Source of the DNA: Lewinellaceae bacterium
Lineage (GTDB): Bacteria > Bacteroidota > Bacteroidia > Chitinophagales > Saprospiraceae
Direction of reading: 5' to 3'
Assembly (NCBI GenBank): GCA_016716135.1
Contig: JADJWX010000005.1
Location: 426,271 to 490,270 of the forward strand
DNA: 64,000 nt
Shown: in pieces, positions 19,037 to 28,826 of the stretch
Layout: the number at the start of each line of letters is the position of its first letter
How positions within the stretch are numbered: the stretch's first letter is position 1
Notes under the pieces: generated by a model
Told to the model about the DNA's origin: nothing
The model's database searches: none
Seen by the model: only the letters and a program-made list of their open reading frames with translations
Made by a program: the position numbers and the translations under genes

Positions 19037-19044
19037 TACATTTG
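19037..19044 (+). promoter_or_regulatory. TAnnTTTG -7 element for the tRNA
   Basis: TACATTTG matches the Bacteroidota -7 consensus TAnnTTTG, 18 bp before the tRNA. No good -33 TTTG is seen at the usual distance. Confidence 0.5.
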
Positions 19045-19062
19045 CAGCGTTCAGTTGAACAA

Positions 19063-19136
19063 GGGCCCGTAGCTCAGGTGGTTAGAGCAGCTGACTCATA
19101 ATCAGACGGTCGCGGGTTCAATTCCTGCCGGGCCCA
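19063..19136 (+). tRNA. tRNA with CAU anticodon (elongator Met or Ile2)
   Basis: A complete cloverleaf: acceptor GGGCCCG pairs with CGGGCCC, D arm GCTC..GAGC, anticodon stem CTGAC/ATCAG (one wobble/mismatch region) with loop CTCATAA, T arm with GGGTTCAATTCC. The anticodon is CAU, and discriminator A19136 is followed by CTA, so CCA is not encoded. A CAU tRNA without initiator features is either elongator Met or the lysidine-modified Ile2; the sequence alone does not settle which. Confidence 0.93.
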
Positions 19137-19143
19137 CTAAAAT

Positions 19144-19179
19144 AAAGCGACTTATGCATTTTTGTGCATAAGTCGCTTT
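19144..19179 (+). terminator. Hairpin after the tRNA
   Basis: Perfect 15-bp arms (AAAGCGACTTATGCA and complement) around a 6-nt loop, 8 bp after the tRNA, followed by a T-rich tail (GTTATTGTTCT). Confidence 0.85.
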
Positions 19180-19246
19180 GTTATTGTTCTGGCAGGCTTA
19201 ATTCGGATTTTAGTTTTGCCAAAATGCTGGAATGGAGACTCTATCA

Positions 19247-20230
19247 CTACCTGGCAACTTTTTGTATTTTTTGACGGGCTATTACTTTATGTTTTTTATC
19301 CCGAATCTGCAAAAGATATAAACCTGTGGGGAGTTCCGAAAGTGGTATTCTGGTTGAATTTAAAATTCCGGAAAGCTGTGTACCTCCAGTCATATGGACA
19401 AGATCAAAATACTGCCCATGTTCCAAAACATCATCTTTGATCAATAAAAAGTCGGTTGCCGGGTTGGGATTTGCAAAGTTTGTTAGCAGCCCAATTTTGT
19501 CAACATCTGTGCTCAGGCTGGCAAATGTGTATATATCCCGAATCTCTTTTTCACTGAGTGCGTTGTCAAAAAAACGAATGTCATCCAATTTGCCGTCAAG
19601 TTCCCTGTAGATTGTCGAAAAATTGCTGAAATTGCCACCAAAAGTCCAAAAAGGGCTGGTTGTAATCCGTGAGCCGGCTGAATAGTTCGCAATTAAAGAT
19701 TCACCTACCTTTTCAGAATTCAGATAAAGAGAAATAGTATCCTGATGCACGGAGAGACCTAAGAAATGCCATTCACAGCGATTCAGTTTAAGTCCTGGGT
19801 TTAAATACCCAATGACATCTAATGGGGCGACCTTGCGACACAATAATTCAAATGTTGAATCTGATTTTACACCCATATCCACGCCGCCTACTTCTGACCC
19901 AAATCTGTCTTTTCTAGATGTAACCAGGTACATAAAGTTATTTGGGTTTACAGAATTCAAATAAAACCAGAAGGTTATGGAAAAGTCTTCCGACACGTCG
20001 ATGATTGGATCCTCAACATAGGTAATTTGATTATCATTAAGTCCGTAATATTCAAAAACTGAATTAGGATTCCCGTGGCGATCTGTGTTTAGGGTAGCTC
20101 CTATATTGACACCATCTCTATTGCCAATAAAGTCGTTTGCAGTGCCGTCATCAAAATTGTAAATAGCAACTTGAGCCTGCATTGATGAGAAAAACAGAAG
20201 CGCTAAAAGTGTAGAATAATGATTTTTCAT
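19247..20230 (-). CDS. LamG/concanavalin A-like T9SS-secreted protein
   Basis: A 327-residue exported protein with a signal peptide (STLLALLFFSSMQAQ), then a single LamG-3/concanavalin A-like jelly roll over about 20-235 (DFSITFWFYLNS, EWHFLGLSVHQDTISLYLN, GKLDDIRFFDNALSEKEI). A T9SS type-A sorting domain follows from about 250 (FANPNPATDFLLIKD... GLYLLQIRDK). Such domains bind glycans or proteins on surfaces; the ligand here is unknown. Base composition is much more AT-rich than the neighbours, which suggests recent gain. The gene is convergent with the tRNA. Confidence 0.82.
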   Translation of the reverse strand: MKNHYSTLLALLFFSSMQAQVAIYNFDDGTANDFIGNRDGVNIGATLNTDRHGNPNSVFEYYGLNDNQITYVEDPIIDVSEDFSITFWFYLNSVNPNNFMYLVTSRKDRFGSEVGGVDMGVKSDSTFELLCRKVAPLDVIGYLNPGLKLNRCEWHFLGLSVHQDTISLYLNSEKVGESLIANYSAGSRITTSPFWTFGGNFSNFSTIYRELDGKLDDIRFFDNALSEKEIRDIYTFASLSTDVDKIGLLTNFANPNPATDFLLIKDDVLEHGQYFDLVHMTGGTQLSGILNSTRIPLSELPTGLYLLQIRDKKHKVIARQKIQKVAR

Positions 20231-20387
20231 GGCGAGTTAATTTTGTGAGTGATGCTTGCTGGTTTGATTCGGGAAAGCACACACCTCAATCTCGCAAATT
20301 ATTGTGTCGTAAACCTTTCCCAACACATTTTGCGCGTTCCTCTCCAATTCTAGCTGAGGAACGTACAGGCTTAATTTATCCAAAATA

Positions 20388-21218
20388 TTACTGCTTCGAC
20401 GACAAGGGATACTTCAAGCCCGAATAGTCCTTCAGCACCACCTTCACTGACCCAACCGACACCGGCGTCTCGATCAGCACCGGGATTCGGTTTTCGTCAT
20501 CGGAAACCCAAACGGTCATTTTGTTGTCGTCTTTGAATACATCGCCCACAATAACTTGAGGCTCGAATTTCAGCGTATTGAATTTGCCGGCGCCGCGCAC
20601 TTTTTTGCGCGATTCTTTCCCTAAATACCGCATTTTGAGTGGGAATTCTTCTTTATCCATAAAAATCCGGAACGGTTCTTCCGCGCCTTTGGAGCGTTTG
20701 GCGAAGTCGATGGTGCGGAGGTAGTACATGCTGGAAAGGATGTCGTGCACCTGTTCTTTTACGTTATGTTCCGTTTTGGTTTCGGGGTCGCCTTTTTGCT
20801 TGGCACGCCAAACCGTCATTTTGTGGCTGCCCTGGTTGAATTGAATTTTTTCAAAGTTATGCCGGTCTCCTTCCTGGATTTCCCGTTCGGAGTAATTTGG
20901 AAGCAGGGTATTTTTGTCTGCCCAGGAGTTGTGCACGTGTTTGGCTTTGTAGAACCACTCGTAGGAGTCGTACGTCTCGCCATAAGCCTGAAAATGGTAT
21001 TGTTTGCCTTCATCGAACACCTTGAAGGTTACCTCACCGGCTGCAAGCCACACAAAATTCCAATTGTAGTATATCCTGTAGGTCAGTCGCTCACCGTCTT
21101 TAAAAGCACTTTGGACTTCCGGTTCGGTTTGTGCGACGGGCGTTTGCGGCATATTTGGTGCGACAAACGCCATGGCAAAAAATCCTACACTGAGTGCCGT
21201 TATTTTGAACGTCTTCAT
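20388..21218 (-). CDS. DUF3108 domain-containing exported protein
   Basis: A 276-residue protein with a signal peptide and the DUF3108 pattern: GERLTYRIYYNWNFVWLAAGEVTF at the start of the domain, YRFYDSYEWFYKAKHV-like segment, then DDNKMTVWVSDDENRIPVLIE near the end. DUF3108 proteins are predicted periplasmic or outer-membrane-associated beta barrels/folds of unknown function, common in Bacteroidota. It stands alone, 178 bp after ompA on the same strand and beyond a terminator. Confidence 0.8.
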   Translation of the reverse strand: MKTFKITALSVGFFAMAFVAPNMPQTPVAQTEPEVQSAFKDGERLTYRIYYNWNFVWLAAGEVTFKVFDEGKQYHFQAYGETYDSYEWFYKAKHVHNSWADKNTLLPNYSEREIQEGDRHNFEKIQFNQGSHKMTVWRAKQKGDPETKTEHNVKEQVHDILSSMYYLRTIDFAKRSKGAEEPFRIFMDKEEFPLKMRYLGKESRKKVRGAGKFNTLKFEPQVIVGDVFKDDNKMTVWVSDDENRIPVLIETPVSVGSVKVVLKDYSGLKYPLSSKQ

Positions 21219-21316
21219 ATCAATTGTTTTGGTATTGCTGACGTGAAAAAAAAGAAAAGTACCATAAAACGAGGTTAATTTGGGGTTTATTATCTGTTAA
21301 AAAAAGGCGTAAACAA

Positions 21317-21346
21317 CAAAAGCCATCCCGTGTGGGATGGCTTTTG
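21317..21346 (-). terminator. Intrinsic terminator after the OmpA-family gene
   Basis: Perfect 13-bp arms (CAAAAGCCATCCC and complement) with a 4-nt loop, 50 bp downstream of the OmpA stop. On the minus strand it runs into a T-rich tract ending in TTTTTTT. Confidence 0.85.
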
Positions 21347-21395
21347 TATTGAAATACCGGTTGTAAAACCGGATAACGATATTCAATATTTAAAA

Positions 21396-22880
21396 TTAAT
21401 AGCCCGAAGCTTTGTTGCCCATAAAGCGGCCCTGGCCTGCTTCCGGACCTTCCGGACGATCTTTGTCGGCTTCGCCATCTTTCGCTACGCGGAATTCAAC
21501 GCGGCGATTAAGCTGAGACGAACCTTTTGTCGGAACCAGCGAGCTGGCTTCGCCGGCATAATCAAGCACGAGGCGTTCGCGCGCGATACCGTGTTGGTTC
21601 ACCAGGAATTCGATGGCTGCTTTGGCGCGATTGTACGACAACACATTGTTGTAGTTTTCCGAGCCTGTTCCATCGGTGTGTCCTGTTACAGCGATACGCA
21701 CTTTGGAGTTGCCTTTCAGTACTTGTGCAACCTGATAAAGTTTGGTGTATTCGCCATAGCCAATGTTGTAGCTGTTCATGCCAAAGTTGATGATTGGCAG
21801 GAACCAGTTGGAAAGGCCTTCCTGAACCGGGAGTTTGAAGTTAGCCAGTTTAGCGTCTACAATGCGGTTAACATCTGATTCGGTGATGGGTTTCGGCACT
21901 TGCGCTACGCCATTGGCATCAACCGGGTAGCCCGGAGGCGAGTACGGCTCTTTGTCTTTGTAGTCAAGCACTTTATCCATGTCGCTGTCCAGTGCTACAC
22001 CTTTCGTGTCTACGCGAGCACCGGCGGGGCTTTCTTTTTCAGCATCGATCATGTCGATGATGCCGTCGCCGTCGGTATCCGTCGGGTCATAAACCGGGCG
22101 GGCTTCAAGAGCCGCGATAGCGTCGCTGACCATGCTCATCGGGTTAGCCCAGTAGAGGGGTTCCGATTTTTTAGCGCCGGTTGCCTTATCCGTGCCGCCC
22201 AGGTTGAAATTCAGGGAGAGGTGCGGGAAGTGCAGAAAGTCGCGGAATGTTGTCACTTCGCGGCCGAAGTTGTTGCTGCCGTCGAGCAAGTCGGCGCCTT
22301 CGCCGAATACCGACATCACGGTATAATCAAGACCGATGTTAAATTTCGGGCTGACGCGGAAAGCCAGACCGACACCGGCATCAAACATGCCGGTCACATC
22401 GCCTTTGTATTCACCCATGTTGGGTACCGTGGGATTGTCTGCCTGAGCGATGTTGGTATAATCCGTGGTAAACTTTGCTACACCAAGACCGGCGAAAACA
22501 TTTACGCCAATTTTGCGGTAGGGTTTGTTGAACCGAAAGTTATTCACGGTGACAACCAACTGAGCCGAACCGGACGTCCAGCTCATTTCAGATTCACTGT
22601 TGGTGTCGGTGTTTTCGCTTTTGGTTTTTGCATACAAACCGTTGACACGAATAGAAAAGATGTGGTCGAGCGATTTGCGGACGTGAAGTCCACCACCGAA
22701 GCCAAGTTTGCTGTCAAGGTCGCCGGCAACAAAGGGAACACCGAGATCAACACCCAGTTCCCATTGGTCGGCAGGTGTGAACGAGCGGTAAGTTCCGCCC
22801 GGAGCTGCAGCATCCTGGGCTGAAAGGCCAAAAGTTGCAGAAATAAAAAGAACAGCTAATACTAAGTTTCTAACTGTCAT
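21396..22880 (-). CDS. OmpA-family outer membrane protein
   Basis: A 494-residue protein with a signal peptide, an N-terminal eight-stranded-barrel-like domain (about 30-235; ends in alternating hydrophobic strands such as FPHLSLNFNLGG), calcium-binding type-3-like repeats at about 265-320 (DTDGDGIIDMID, DSDMDKVLDYKD), and a C-terminal OmpA peptidoglycan-binding domain at about 375-475 with VTGHTDGTGSENYN and YNRAKAAIEFL, ending in RRVEF. It anchors the outer membrane to peptidoglycan. A monocistronic unit with its own terminator. Confidence 0.9.
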   Translation of the reverse strand: MTVRNLVLAVLFISATFGLSAQDAAAPGGTYRSFTPADQWELGVDLGVPFVAGDLDSKLGFGGGLHVRKSLDHIFSIRVNGLYAKTKSENTDTNSESEMSWTSGSAQLVVTVNNFRFNKPYRKIGVNVFAGLGVAKFTTDYTNIAQADNPTVPNMGEYKGDVTGMFDAGVGLAFRVSPKFNIGLDYTVMSVFGEGADLLDGSNNFGREVTTFRDFLHFPHLSLNFNLGGTDKATGAKKSEPLYWANPMSMVSDAIAALEARPVYDPTDTDGDGIIDMIDAEKESPAGARVDTKGVALDSDMDKVLDYKDKEPYSPPGYPVDANGVAQVPKPITESDVNRIVDAKLANFKLPVQEGLSNWFLPIINFGMNSYNIGYGEYTKLYQVAQVLKGNSKVRIAVTGHTDGTGSENYNNVLSYNRAKAAIEFLVNQHGIARERLVLDYAGEASSLVPTKGSSQLNRRVEFRVAKDGEADKDRPEGPEAGQGRFMGNKASGY

Positions 22881-23010
22881 AGGGTCACTGCATTTAGAAT
22901 TAAAAAATGTTAACAGTTTAGTTAAGCGCGTTTGTGATGGCGCGAATGCGAAAATGGGAATAAAAATTTTTTATTTTACTGTTTTTACAGTGTTCTTTAT
23001 TTAAGAATTT

Positions 23011-24252
23011 TCAAGTTCCCAGCTTTCTAAGGGCCAAATATAGGGCATTAGAAGAAATTTTATTTGGTGTAGGGTTAATTTTTCTCACTTCGTCCAACGC
23101 ATGTCGGATTGTGGAGGAAGTATCGCCAAAGATGGCCTCGTCCGTCAACGTTGCTTCCGGTTGCATCAGGTAGGCAAAAACACGGGCCATTCCGCAGTTG
23201 GCTATAAAGTCGGGGATAAGTGCGGTATGTTCGTCCGTAAAGGTAGCGGTAGGCCCAAAGAAAATTCCATCATCCACAAAGGGAACATTTGCACCGCAGG
23301 CAATTACTTCCAACCCGCTTTCCAGCATCGCATCCACCTGCTGCCGGGTAATAAGTTTGGATGCGGCGCCCGGCACGAAAATATTGGCGCCCATGTTCCA
23401 AATCCGGGCATTTACCGTTTCGAAAGGCAATAAATCCGGCGCTTCCAGTTTATTCCCGTTTTTGGTATTGAAAAGTTGTTTGACCTCATCGAGGGTGAAT
23501 CCTTCGGGGTGCAACAAGCCGCCTTCCCGGTCGATGATCCCGATCACTTTTACGCCCTCTTTGGCGAGGTAGCAGGCTGCCGCTGATGCGACATTTCCCC
23601 AGCCTTGAATAATGGCTGTTTTGCCTGCCGGTGTTTGGTTTTGATACAGGTCGTAAAAGTGCCGGATCGATTCCGCCACACCATACCCTGTGATCAGATC
23701 GGCCACGGCATATTTATTGTTGCTGCCTTCAGGTACGTACTCCGGGTCTTCAACAATTTTGGTGCAGCCGTAGCGCAGTTGGCCGATAATATTGATTTGC
23801 TCGCCCTTTGTCGCTTTCAAATGGCCTTTTACAATCCCTTCCTGTGGGTGCCAAAGGCCGAGGTCTTCCGTTATCGGCACAACGTCCTTTAATTCGTCGA
23901 CGTTCAGGTCGCCTCCCGTACCATAATAATGTTTCAGTATTGGCAGAACCGCTTTATACCAGCGCGTCAGTACCTCATGACGCCGGGGATCTTTCGGGTC
24001 GAAATTTATACCGCTTTTGGCGCCGCCAATTGGCGGACCGCAGACGCTGAATTTAATTTCCATAACCTTGGCCAGCGAGGTTACTTCCTCCCGGGTAAGT
24101 CCGGGGCGCATACGGGTGCCTCCACCGGCGGCTCCGTTGCGCAAGGAGTTGATCACGATCCAACCTTCGGCGTCGGTTTCAGAATCATGCCATTCAAAAA
24201 CGATTTCCGGTTGTTTTTCTTTGTAGCGCTTGAGCAATTCCAATTCTTCCAT
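23011..24252 (-). CDS. Glu/Leu/Phe/Val family amino acid dehydrogenase
   Basis: NAD(P)-dependent oxidative deaminase of 413 residues. The catalytic lysine lies in PPIGGAKSGINFDP (about Lys79) and the substrate glycine-rich stretch is AAGGGTRMRPG; the Rossmann motif is GWGNVASAAACYL. Family context suggests glutamate dehydrogenase, but leucine dehydrogenase-type specificity cannot be excluded. A longer frame exists upstream, but the ATG at 24250-24252 (MEELELLKRY) fits the family. It is divergent from the formimidoylglutamase-like gene, a pairing that fits amino acid (histidine to glutamate) catabolism. Confidence 0.85.
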   Translation of the reverse strand: MEELELLKRYKEKQPEIVFEWHDSETDAEGWIVINSLRNGAAGGGTRMRPGLTREEVTSLAKVMEIKFSVCGPPIGGAKSGINFDPKDPRRHEVLTRWYKAVLPILKHYYGTGGDLNVDELKDVVPITEDLGLWHPQEGIVKGHLKATKGEQINIIGQLRYGCTKIVEDPEYVPEGSNNKYAVADLITGYGVAESIRHFYDLYQNQTPAGKTAIIQGWGNVASAAACYLAKEGVKVIGIIDREGGLLHPEGFTLDEVKQLFNTKNGNKLEAPDLLPFETVNARIWNMGANIFVPGAASKLITRQQVDAMLESGLEVIACGANVPFVDDGIFFGPTATFTDEHTALIPDFIANCGMARVFAYLMQPEATLTDEAIFGDTSSTIRHALDEVRKINPTPNKISSNALYLALRKLGT

Positions 24253-24472
24253 TGGTACGTGCTGTATTCTTTGCTTCTGGTGAATCAGGTTGGCTGGTTG
24301 TTTGAAGCATACGTACTGCTTCGGGACAAACCCGAACATGCCCCTGCAAAGGCGGCGCAAAAGTAGACAAATCCACCTGTATTGTTTGAGCCGGCTGAAA
24401 ATAGTATGCGTTTCCTGCAGGAATAGCAGACCTGGTTATTTTTCTTGTTCCATTTCCGGTGTAAACTCCGTT

Positions 24473-24486
24473 TTTTGCCGGCAAAA
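24473..24486. promoter_or_regulatory. Palindrome before the formimidoylglutamase-like start
   Basis: TTTTGCCGGCAAAA, a perfect 14-bp palindrome ending 9 bp before the ATG at 24496, in the space between two divergent catabolic genes. It could be an operator, or a chance palindrome. Confidence 0.3.
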
Positions 24487-24495
24487 CAAATTGCC

Positions 24496-25607
24496 ATGTT
24501 GCAGAATTGGTTGAAACCCCTGACCGCTACCAGCCGAAAAAACATCGATACCTTGGATGAAAGTGCTTTCGGGAAGAACATTGCCTTACACGGGCTTTCC
24601 TTTCCTAACCTGAACGGGGTTCGCATAGCGCTCATCGGTGCCGGTGACCGGGAAGCCAATGCCGTGCGCGCGGAGTTGTACCGGACAGCCTATAATTTTC
24701 CTGCCGGTGCAGTGGCCGACTTGGGCAATTTGCGCCGCTCGGAGCCTTCGGTACTTATCCCGGTGTTTTTCGAATTGTTGAGCGGCAATATTCTACCGGT
24801 TTTACTGGCGCAGAAAAACGACCTGGCGCGTGCCCAGTTTCTAGCTTACCATGAACGCAAATCACTGGTTAACCTGGTCGCCGTTGATGAGTCTTTACGG
24901 CTGGCGCATGCCGTCACCGGCGGAGCCGATAACCAGGCAGTGTACAGCGCTTTGCTACAGCCACGCCATCCGTTGTTGTTTCACTTTGGGCTGGTTGGCT
25001 TTCAAACGCATCAAACGGAGCCCGGCGTAGTTGATTTTCTGACAAAAAACAACTTTGACGCACTGCGCCTGGGCAAAACACGCAGCTCCATTGAAGAAAC
25101 GGAACCTATTCTGCGGGATGCCGATTTACTGACTTTCCACTTGGGCGCCCTGAAGCAAAGTGAGGCCCCGGTGTCGCACAGCCTTCCCCTTCCGGCTATT
25201 TTGTGGAAGAAGCCTGCCAACTCTGCCGGTATGCCGGGATGAGTGACAAACTGAGCTCGTTTGGTATTTTCGGCTATCAACACGATCGGGATCAACACCA
25301 ACAAACTGCCCAGGCTATAAGTCAGATGGTTTGGTATTTTCTGGAGGGTTTTTTTAACCGAAAAAATGATTACCCTGCTTCCAAGGACGGCCTGACGGAG
25401 TATATCGTCGACTTCCGCCACTTAAATCACCAGCTCATATTTTGGAAAAGCACCAAAAGCGGCCGTTGGTGGATGCAAACACCGGCAAACCCAAAAGAAA
25501 AATACCAGCGGCATTACCTGATCCCCTGTTCCTACCAGGACTATCAGGCTGCTTGCCGGGAAGAATTATCCGACAGGCTATTGCAGGCCTTAAGCCGTTT
25601 TGATTAG
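24496..25607 (+). pseudogene. Formimidoylglutamase/arginase-family protein, one frameshift
   Basis: Matches the Bacteroidota arginase-family group annotated as formimidoylglutamase: RIALIGAGDREANAVR, DADLLTFHLGALKQSEAP, then EEACQLCRYAGMSDKLSSFGI and a C-terminal RHYLIPCSYQDYQAA. The reading frame breaks at 25170/25171: restoring one G (CCGG to CCGGG) gives APGVAQPSPSGYFVEEAC and joins the halves into a protein of about 370 residues. In the arginase family the motif here is usually FD; this copy has FH (TFHLG), so a metal ligand may also be lost. Start: ATG 24496 (MLQNWLKPLT). The stop TAG is the first base triplet of a MITE end. Confidence 0.8.
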
Positions 25608-25769
25608 AACCCATCTCAAAACTGGCGTCGAAGTCAAAATGAGTGGATTGAAGTCGAAGGCAAGGCAGTTTTTTGAATCGTAGCGGGGTTCTACGTTGAA
25701 AAAAACTAACGCAGTATTCAACTTATAGACACCATTTTGGCTCGACAGGTAGTTTTGAGATGGGTTCTA
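25605..25769. mobile_element. MITE-like element with 19-bp perfect terminal inverted repeats
   Basis: TAGAACCCATCTCAAAACT at 25605-25623 and its exact complement at 25751-25769 bound a 165-bp element with no coding frame. The left end supplies the stop codon of the gene before it. TTAG and CTAG at the outer edges resemble the YTAR target preference of IS5-family elements, but no exact target duplication is seen. No transposase is in the window. Confidence 0.65.
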
Positions 25770-25784
25770 GTCCTTTTAAGCGGC

Positions 25785-27098
25785 TCAGCTGACTACCTGC
25801 TCCAGTCTGATACCCCGGGAAGCTTTTAGCAGAATAAAAGCATCTTCAAATGTCTGGGCTCCAAACCAGGTTTTGGCCGCATTGGCGTCGGGAAAGTGGC
25901 GTGCGTTGAACTTTTCCGGTGTGCAACGCCCGAACTCGGGGCCAACCACCACTAGCCGGTCAAATTTACATTGCGCCGCAAAACGCAAAATAGCCCGATG
26001 CTCCGTCAGGCTCGCCGTCCCCAATTCAAGCATATCCCCCAATACGGCAATTTTTTGCGAAGCCTTTATTTCCCGGAGTGTTTCCAGGGCTACACGCATG
26101 CTGGATGGATTGGCATTGTAGGCATCCAGTAAAATGGTATTGCTGTTTCGTTGAAGCAATTGCGACCGGTTGTTGGCGGGCAAATACGATTCGATAGCCC
26201 GTTTGATTTTTGCGGCAGGTACTTTGAAATACACCCCCAGTGCAACAGCCGTCATAATGTTTTGAAAGTTATGACGACCAATCAGTTGCGATTGCACTTC
26301 AACAGGTGTATTGTGTTCCGACAAAAACGCAAGGCGCAAGTAAGGGTTTGCCTCCAGCAACCGAATATCGATCACACTTTCCTGTGGGTGCAGTGTTTCC
26401 TGTTCGGCATAAAAAACCCGTTTTCGATTTTTTCGGGACATGGCGCTCAGGTAGCGTTCCGAAGAATTCACAAACACGCAGCCATCTTTTTGCGCTAAAT
26501 ACTGGAAAAGCTCGCCTTCTGCTTTTTTTACACCTGCCAAACTCCCGAAACCTTCGAGATGCTCCTTGCCAATGTTGGTGAGCAAACCATGCGTGGGGGC
26601 TGCTATTTCACATAGTTGGGCAATATCGCCGGGCTGATTTGTCCCCATTTCGATGACGGCTACTTCCGTTTCATCAGGCATGGCGAGCAGCGTGAGTGGT
26701 ACTCCGATGTGGTTGTTCAGATTGCCTTTTGTTGCATGGCAGGGGTAGTGGCTGCTTAAAACGGCAGCAACCAATTCTTTCGTGGTTGTTTTACCATTTG
26801 ACCCACCGATTGCGATTACCGGGATATCAAATTGTCGGCGGTGGTAGGCTGCAAGTTGTTGCAGGCTTTCCAATACATCGGCGACCAAAAGGCATTGTTT
26901 CGAATCGGCATATATCGTGGGATCGTCAATTACCGCAAAAGCAGCGCCTTCAGCCAAAGCCTTGGCTGCAAATTGGTTGCCGTCAAATTTTTCCCCTTTC
27001 AAGGCAAAAAACAAACAACCGACGGTGAGTTGGCGGGTATCGGTACAAACCACCGGGTGCTGTTGGTAGATCGAATACAGGTGTTCCAGCGTAATCAT
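25785..27098 (-). CDS. murF: UDP-N-acetylmuramoyl-tripeptide--D-alanyl-D-alanine ligase MurF
   Basis: Last cytoplasmic peptidoglycan-precursor ligase: it adds D-Ala-D-Ala to UDP-MurNAc-tripeptide. The 437-residue protein has an N-terminal substrate domain (TDTRQLTVGCLFFALKG), the ATP motif GGSNGKTTTKE, KGNLNNHIGVPLTLL, EMGTNQPGDI, and a C-terminal domain with DAYNANPSSMRVAL and LGDMLELG. It is complete, unlike the fusion at 6851. ATG at 27096-27098 (MITLEHLYSIY) is used in preference to an upstream in-frame ATG. Confidence 0.93.
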   Translation of the reverse strand: MITLEHLYSIYQQHPVVCTDTRQLTVGCLFFALKGEKFDGNQFAAKALAEGAAFAVIDDPTIYADSKQCLLVADVLESLQQLAAYHRRQFDIPVIAIGGSNGKTTTKELVAAVLSSHYPCHATKGNLNNHIGVPLTLLAMPDETEVAVIEMGTNQPGDIAQLCEIAAPTHGLLTNIGKEHLEGFGSLAGVKKAEGELFQYLAQKDGCVFVNSSERYLSAMSRKNRKRVFYAEQETLHPQESVIDIRLLEANPYLRLAFLSEHNTPVEVQSQLIGRHNFQNIMTAVALGVYFKVPAAKIKRAIESYLPANNRSQLLQRNSNTILLDAYNANPSSMRVALETLREIKASQKIAVLGDMLELGTASLTEHRAILRFAAQCKFDRLVVVGPEFGRCTPEKFNARHFPDANAAKTWFGAQTFEDAFILLKASRGIRLEQVVS

Positions 27099-27190
27099 AT
27101 TAGCATCTAAGATTGCGAAAAAATACCAACGCATAACACCGCATGAGTATTCATTCGCTAAAACCGGACAACAAGGGTGCGTAATTATAA

Positions 27191-27223
27191 AAAACGGGAG
27201 GGACTTGGTGCCCCTCCCGTTTT
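27191..27223 (-). terminator. Intrinsic terminator after gldJ
   Basis: 12-bp arms AAAACGGGAGGG and complement, 9-nt loop, 60 bp beyond the gldJ stop, with T-rich flank on the minus strand. Confidence 0.85.
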
Positions 27224-27283
27224 AAAGGTAGAAAATATGCTCGAAGTGGAATGTGGAATACACCCGCTCCCATGCATATTAAT

Positions 27284-28793
27284 TTATTTATACCGGCGCT
27301 TAACCGATTTTTTCTTGGACTTAAACTGATTGCCTGCGGGGTCGCCGTCGGCGGTCGGAGAACCCACGCGGGTCATCGAACAACGGAACCCAACGGTTTT
27401 GCTGGCCTTGTCTTCTTCCAGGAAGCGGCGTGCACCGGGCGACAGCCACCAGGCACGGTCGGCCCAGGAGCCCCCTTTGATGACGCGCGCTTTATCGCTG
27501 ATCAGGGTGCTGATGCCATAACGGTACTCAACTTCCGACTCTTTGTCGCCATCCATATAGTTATATACCTCGGGGCGCTTGTAATTGTCGCGCAGCGCAG
27601 TAGCCGTGGTATCCATCAGTTCGTACTGCAGGCGGCCAAGGCTATCTTTGGTAACCGGAGCGCCCGTTTCCGGGTCAACTACTTTGGTCATGAAGATGTT
27701 ACCGCGATACGGGTTCAAGTCCATGTTTTCTACGTCCACCAGGTCAGTAGAGGTGAGCGGGCGATAGAGGTCGGCCGTCCATTCGTTTACGTTGCCGGCC
27801 ATGTTGTACAAGCCGTAGTCATTCGGCCAGTTCGAACGCACCGGAGAAGGCGAAAACGCTTTATCGTTCAGCGCGCCGGCCATACCGCCGTAGTCACCCG
27901 CGCTGCGCTTGAAGTTGGCCAGCATTTTACCCTGGTACTTGTTGCGTTTTTGATAGCGGGTGGTATTGCCATCCCAAGGGTAGATCCGGCGGTCGGTGAT
28001 CAACTCGTCTTTGCTGGTAGCCTGGTTGCCGAGGAGCGACAGTGCGGCGTATTCCCACTCTGCTTCCGTTGGCAGTCGATATACCGGCAACAGGATACCG
28101 TCTTCGAGGCGAACATGGCGCTCGCCACCCGTACGGCGATCCGGCAGGTTTTTGCGTACCGAACCTTCGTATTGACCAACGAGATAAGCTTCGGTATTGA
28201 AGTTGTTTTCGTTTTTCTGGTCGGGCGTATTTTCCAGAATGCCGCGCTCAATGAGAATCATCTCGTTGACGCGGTCCGTACGCCACTTGCAGTATTCGTT
28301 GGCCTGCAACCAGTTGACACCCACAACGGGGTAATCGTCATAAGCCGGGTGGCGGAAGTAGGTTTCCACCAGTGGTTCATTGTAAGCCAACTCCTCACGC
28401 CAGACAAGTGTATCCGGCAAGGCGCGCTTCCAAACTTCAGGATAGGTTGATCCCCAGGCGTTTAAGACCCAGAAGAGATACTCGCGGTAATCAATATTGG
28501 CTACTTCTGTTTCGTCCATATAGAAAGACGAGACCGTTACACGGCGCGGCACGTTATTCCATTCAAACGTAACATCCTGGTCGGTCAAACCTTGGGTGAA
28601 TGTACCACCCTCGATCATAACCAGGTTTGGGCCAGTGGCCTGGCCTTCGTAATCCAATTTTTCAAAGCCACCCCACTTTTGGTCGTTGTATTTCCAGTTG
28701 GTGGTGGAGGAGCGTTCGGTCTTCCGGCCGCAGGCTCACCACTAACAGACCCAGCAGAAGAAGGCTTAACCCGTGAATGAGTGTTTTTTTCAT
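27284..28793 (-). CDS. gldJ: GldJ-type lipoprotein (FGE-sulfatase fold), frameshift at the lipobox
   Basis: Gliding/T9SS lipoprotein of the GldJ/GldK family, with a formylglycine-generating-enzyme-like fold. Conserved pieces include MIEGGTFTQG, EWNNVPRRVTVSSFYMDETEV, PVVGVNWLQANEYC, YRLPTEAEWEYAA, NMAGNVNEW, VIKGGSWADRAWW and GFRCSMTRV. GldJ fits best because of FEWNNxPRRVTVSSFYMDETEV and the preceding WKYND. The signal peptide (MKKTLIHGLSLLLLGLLVVS) starts at 28793 in another frame; one extra base, or two missing, near 28733 separates it from CGRKTERSS. Restoring the frame gives a lipobox cysteine and a protein of about 500 residues. GldJ is needed in known systems for T9SS stability and motility. 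Confidence 0.82.
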
Positions 28794-28826
28794 CGTATTA
28801 ACTAGCAGGTTTTGAAAAATGAGCAG

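Noticed and set aside
22979..22992. ACTGTTTTTACAGT as terminator of the dehydrogenase gene
   Set aside because: Arms are only 5 bp and the T tract is on the wrong side.
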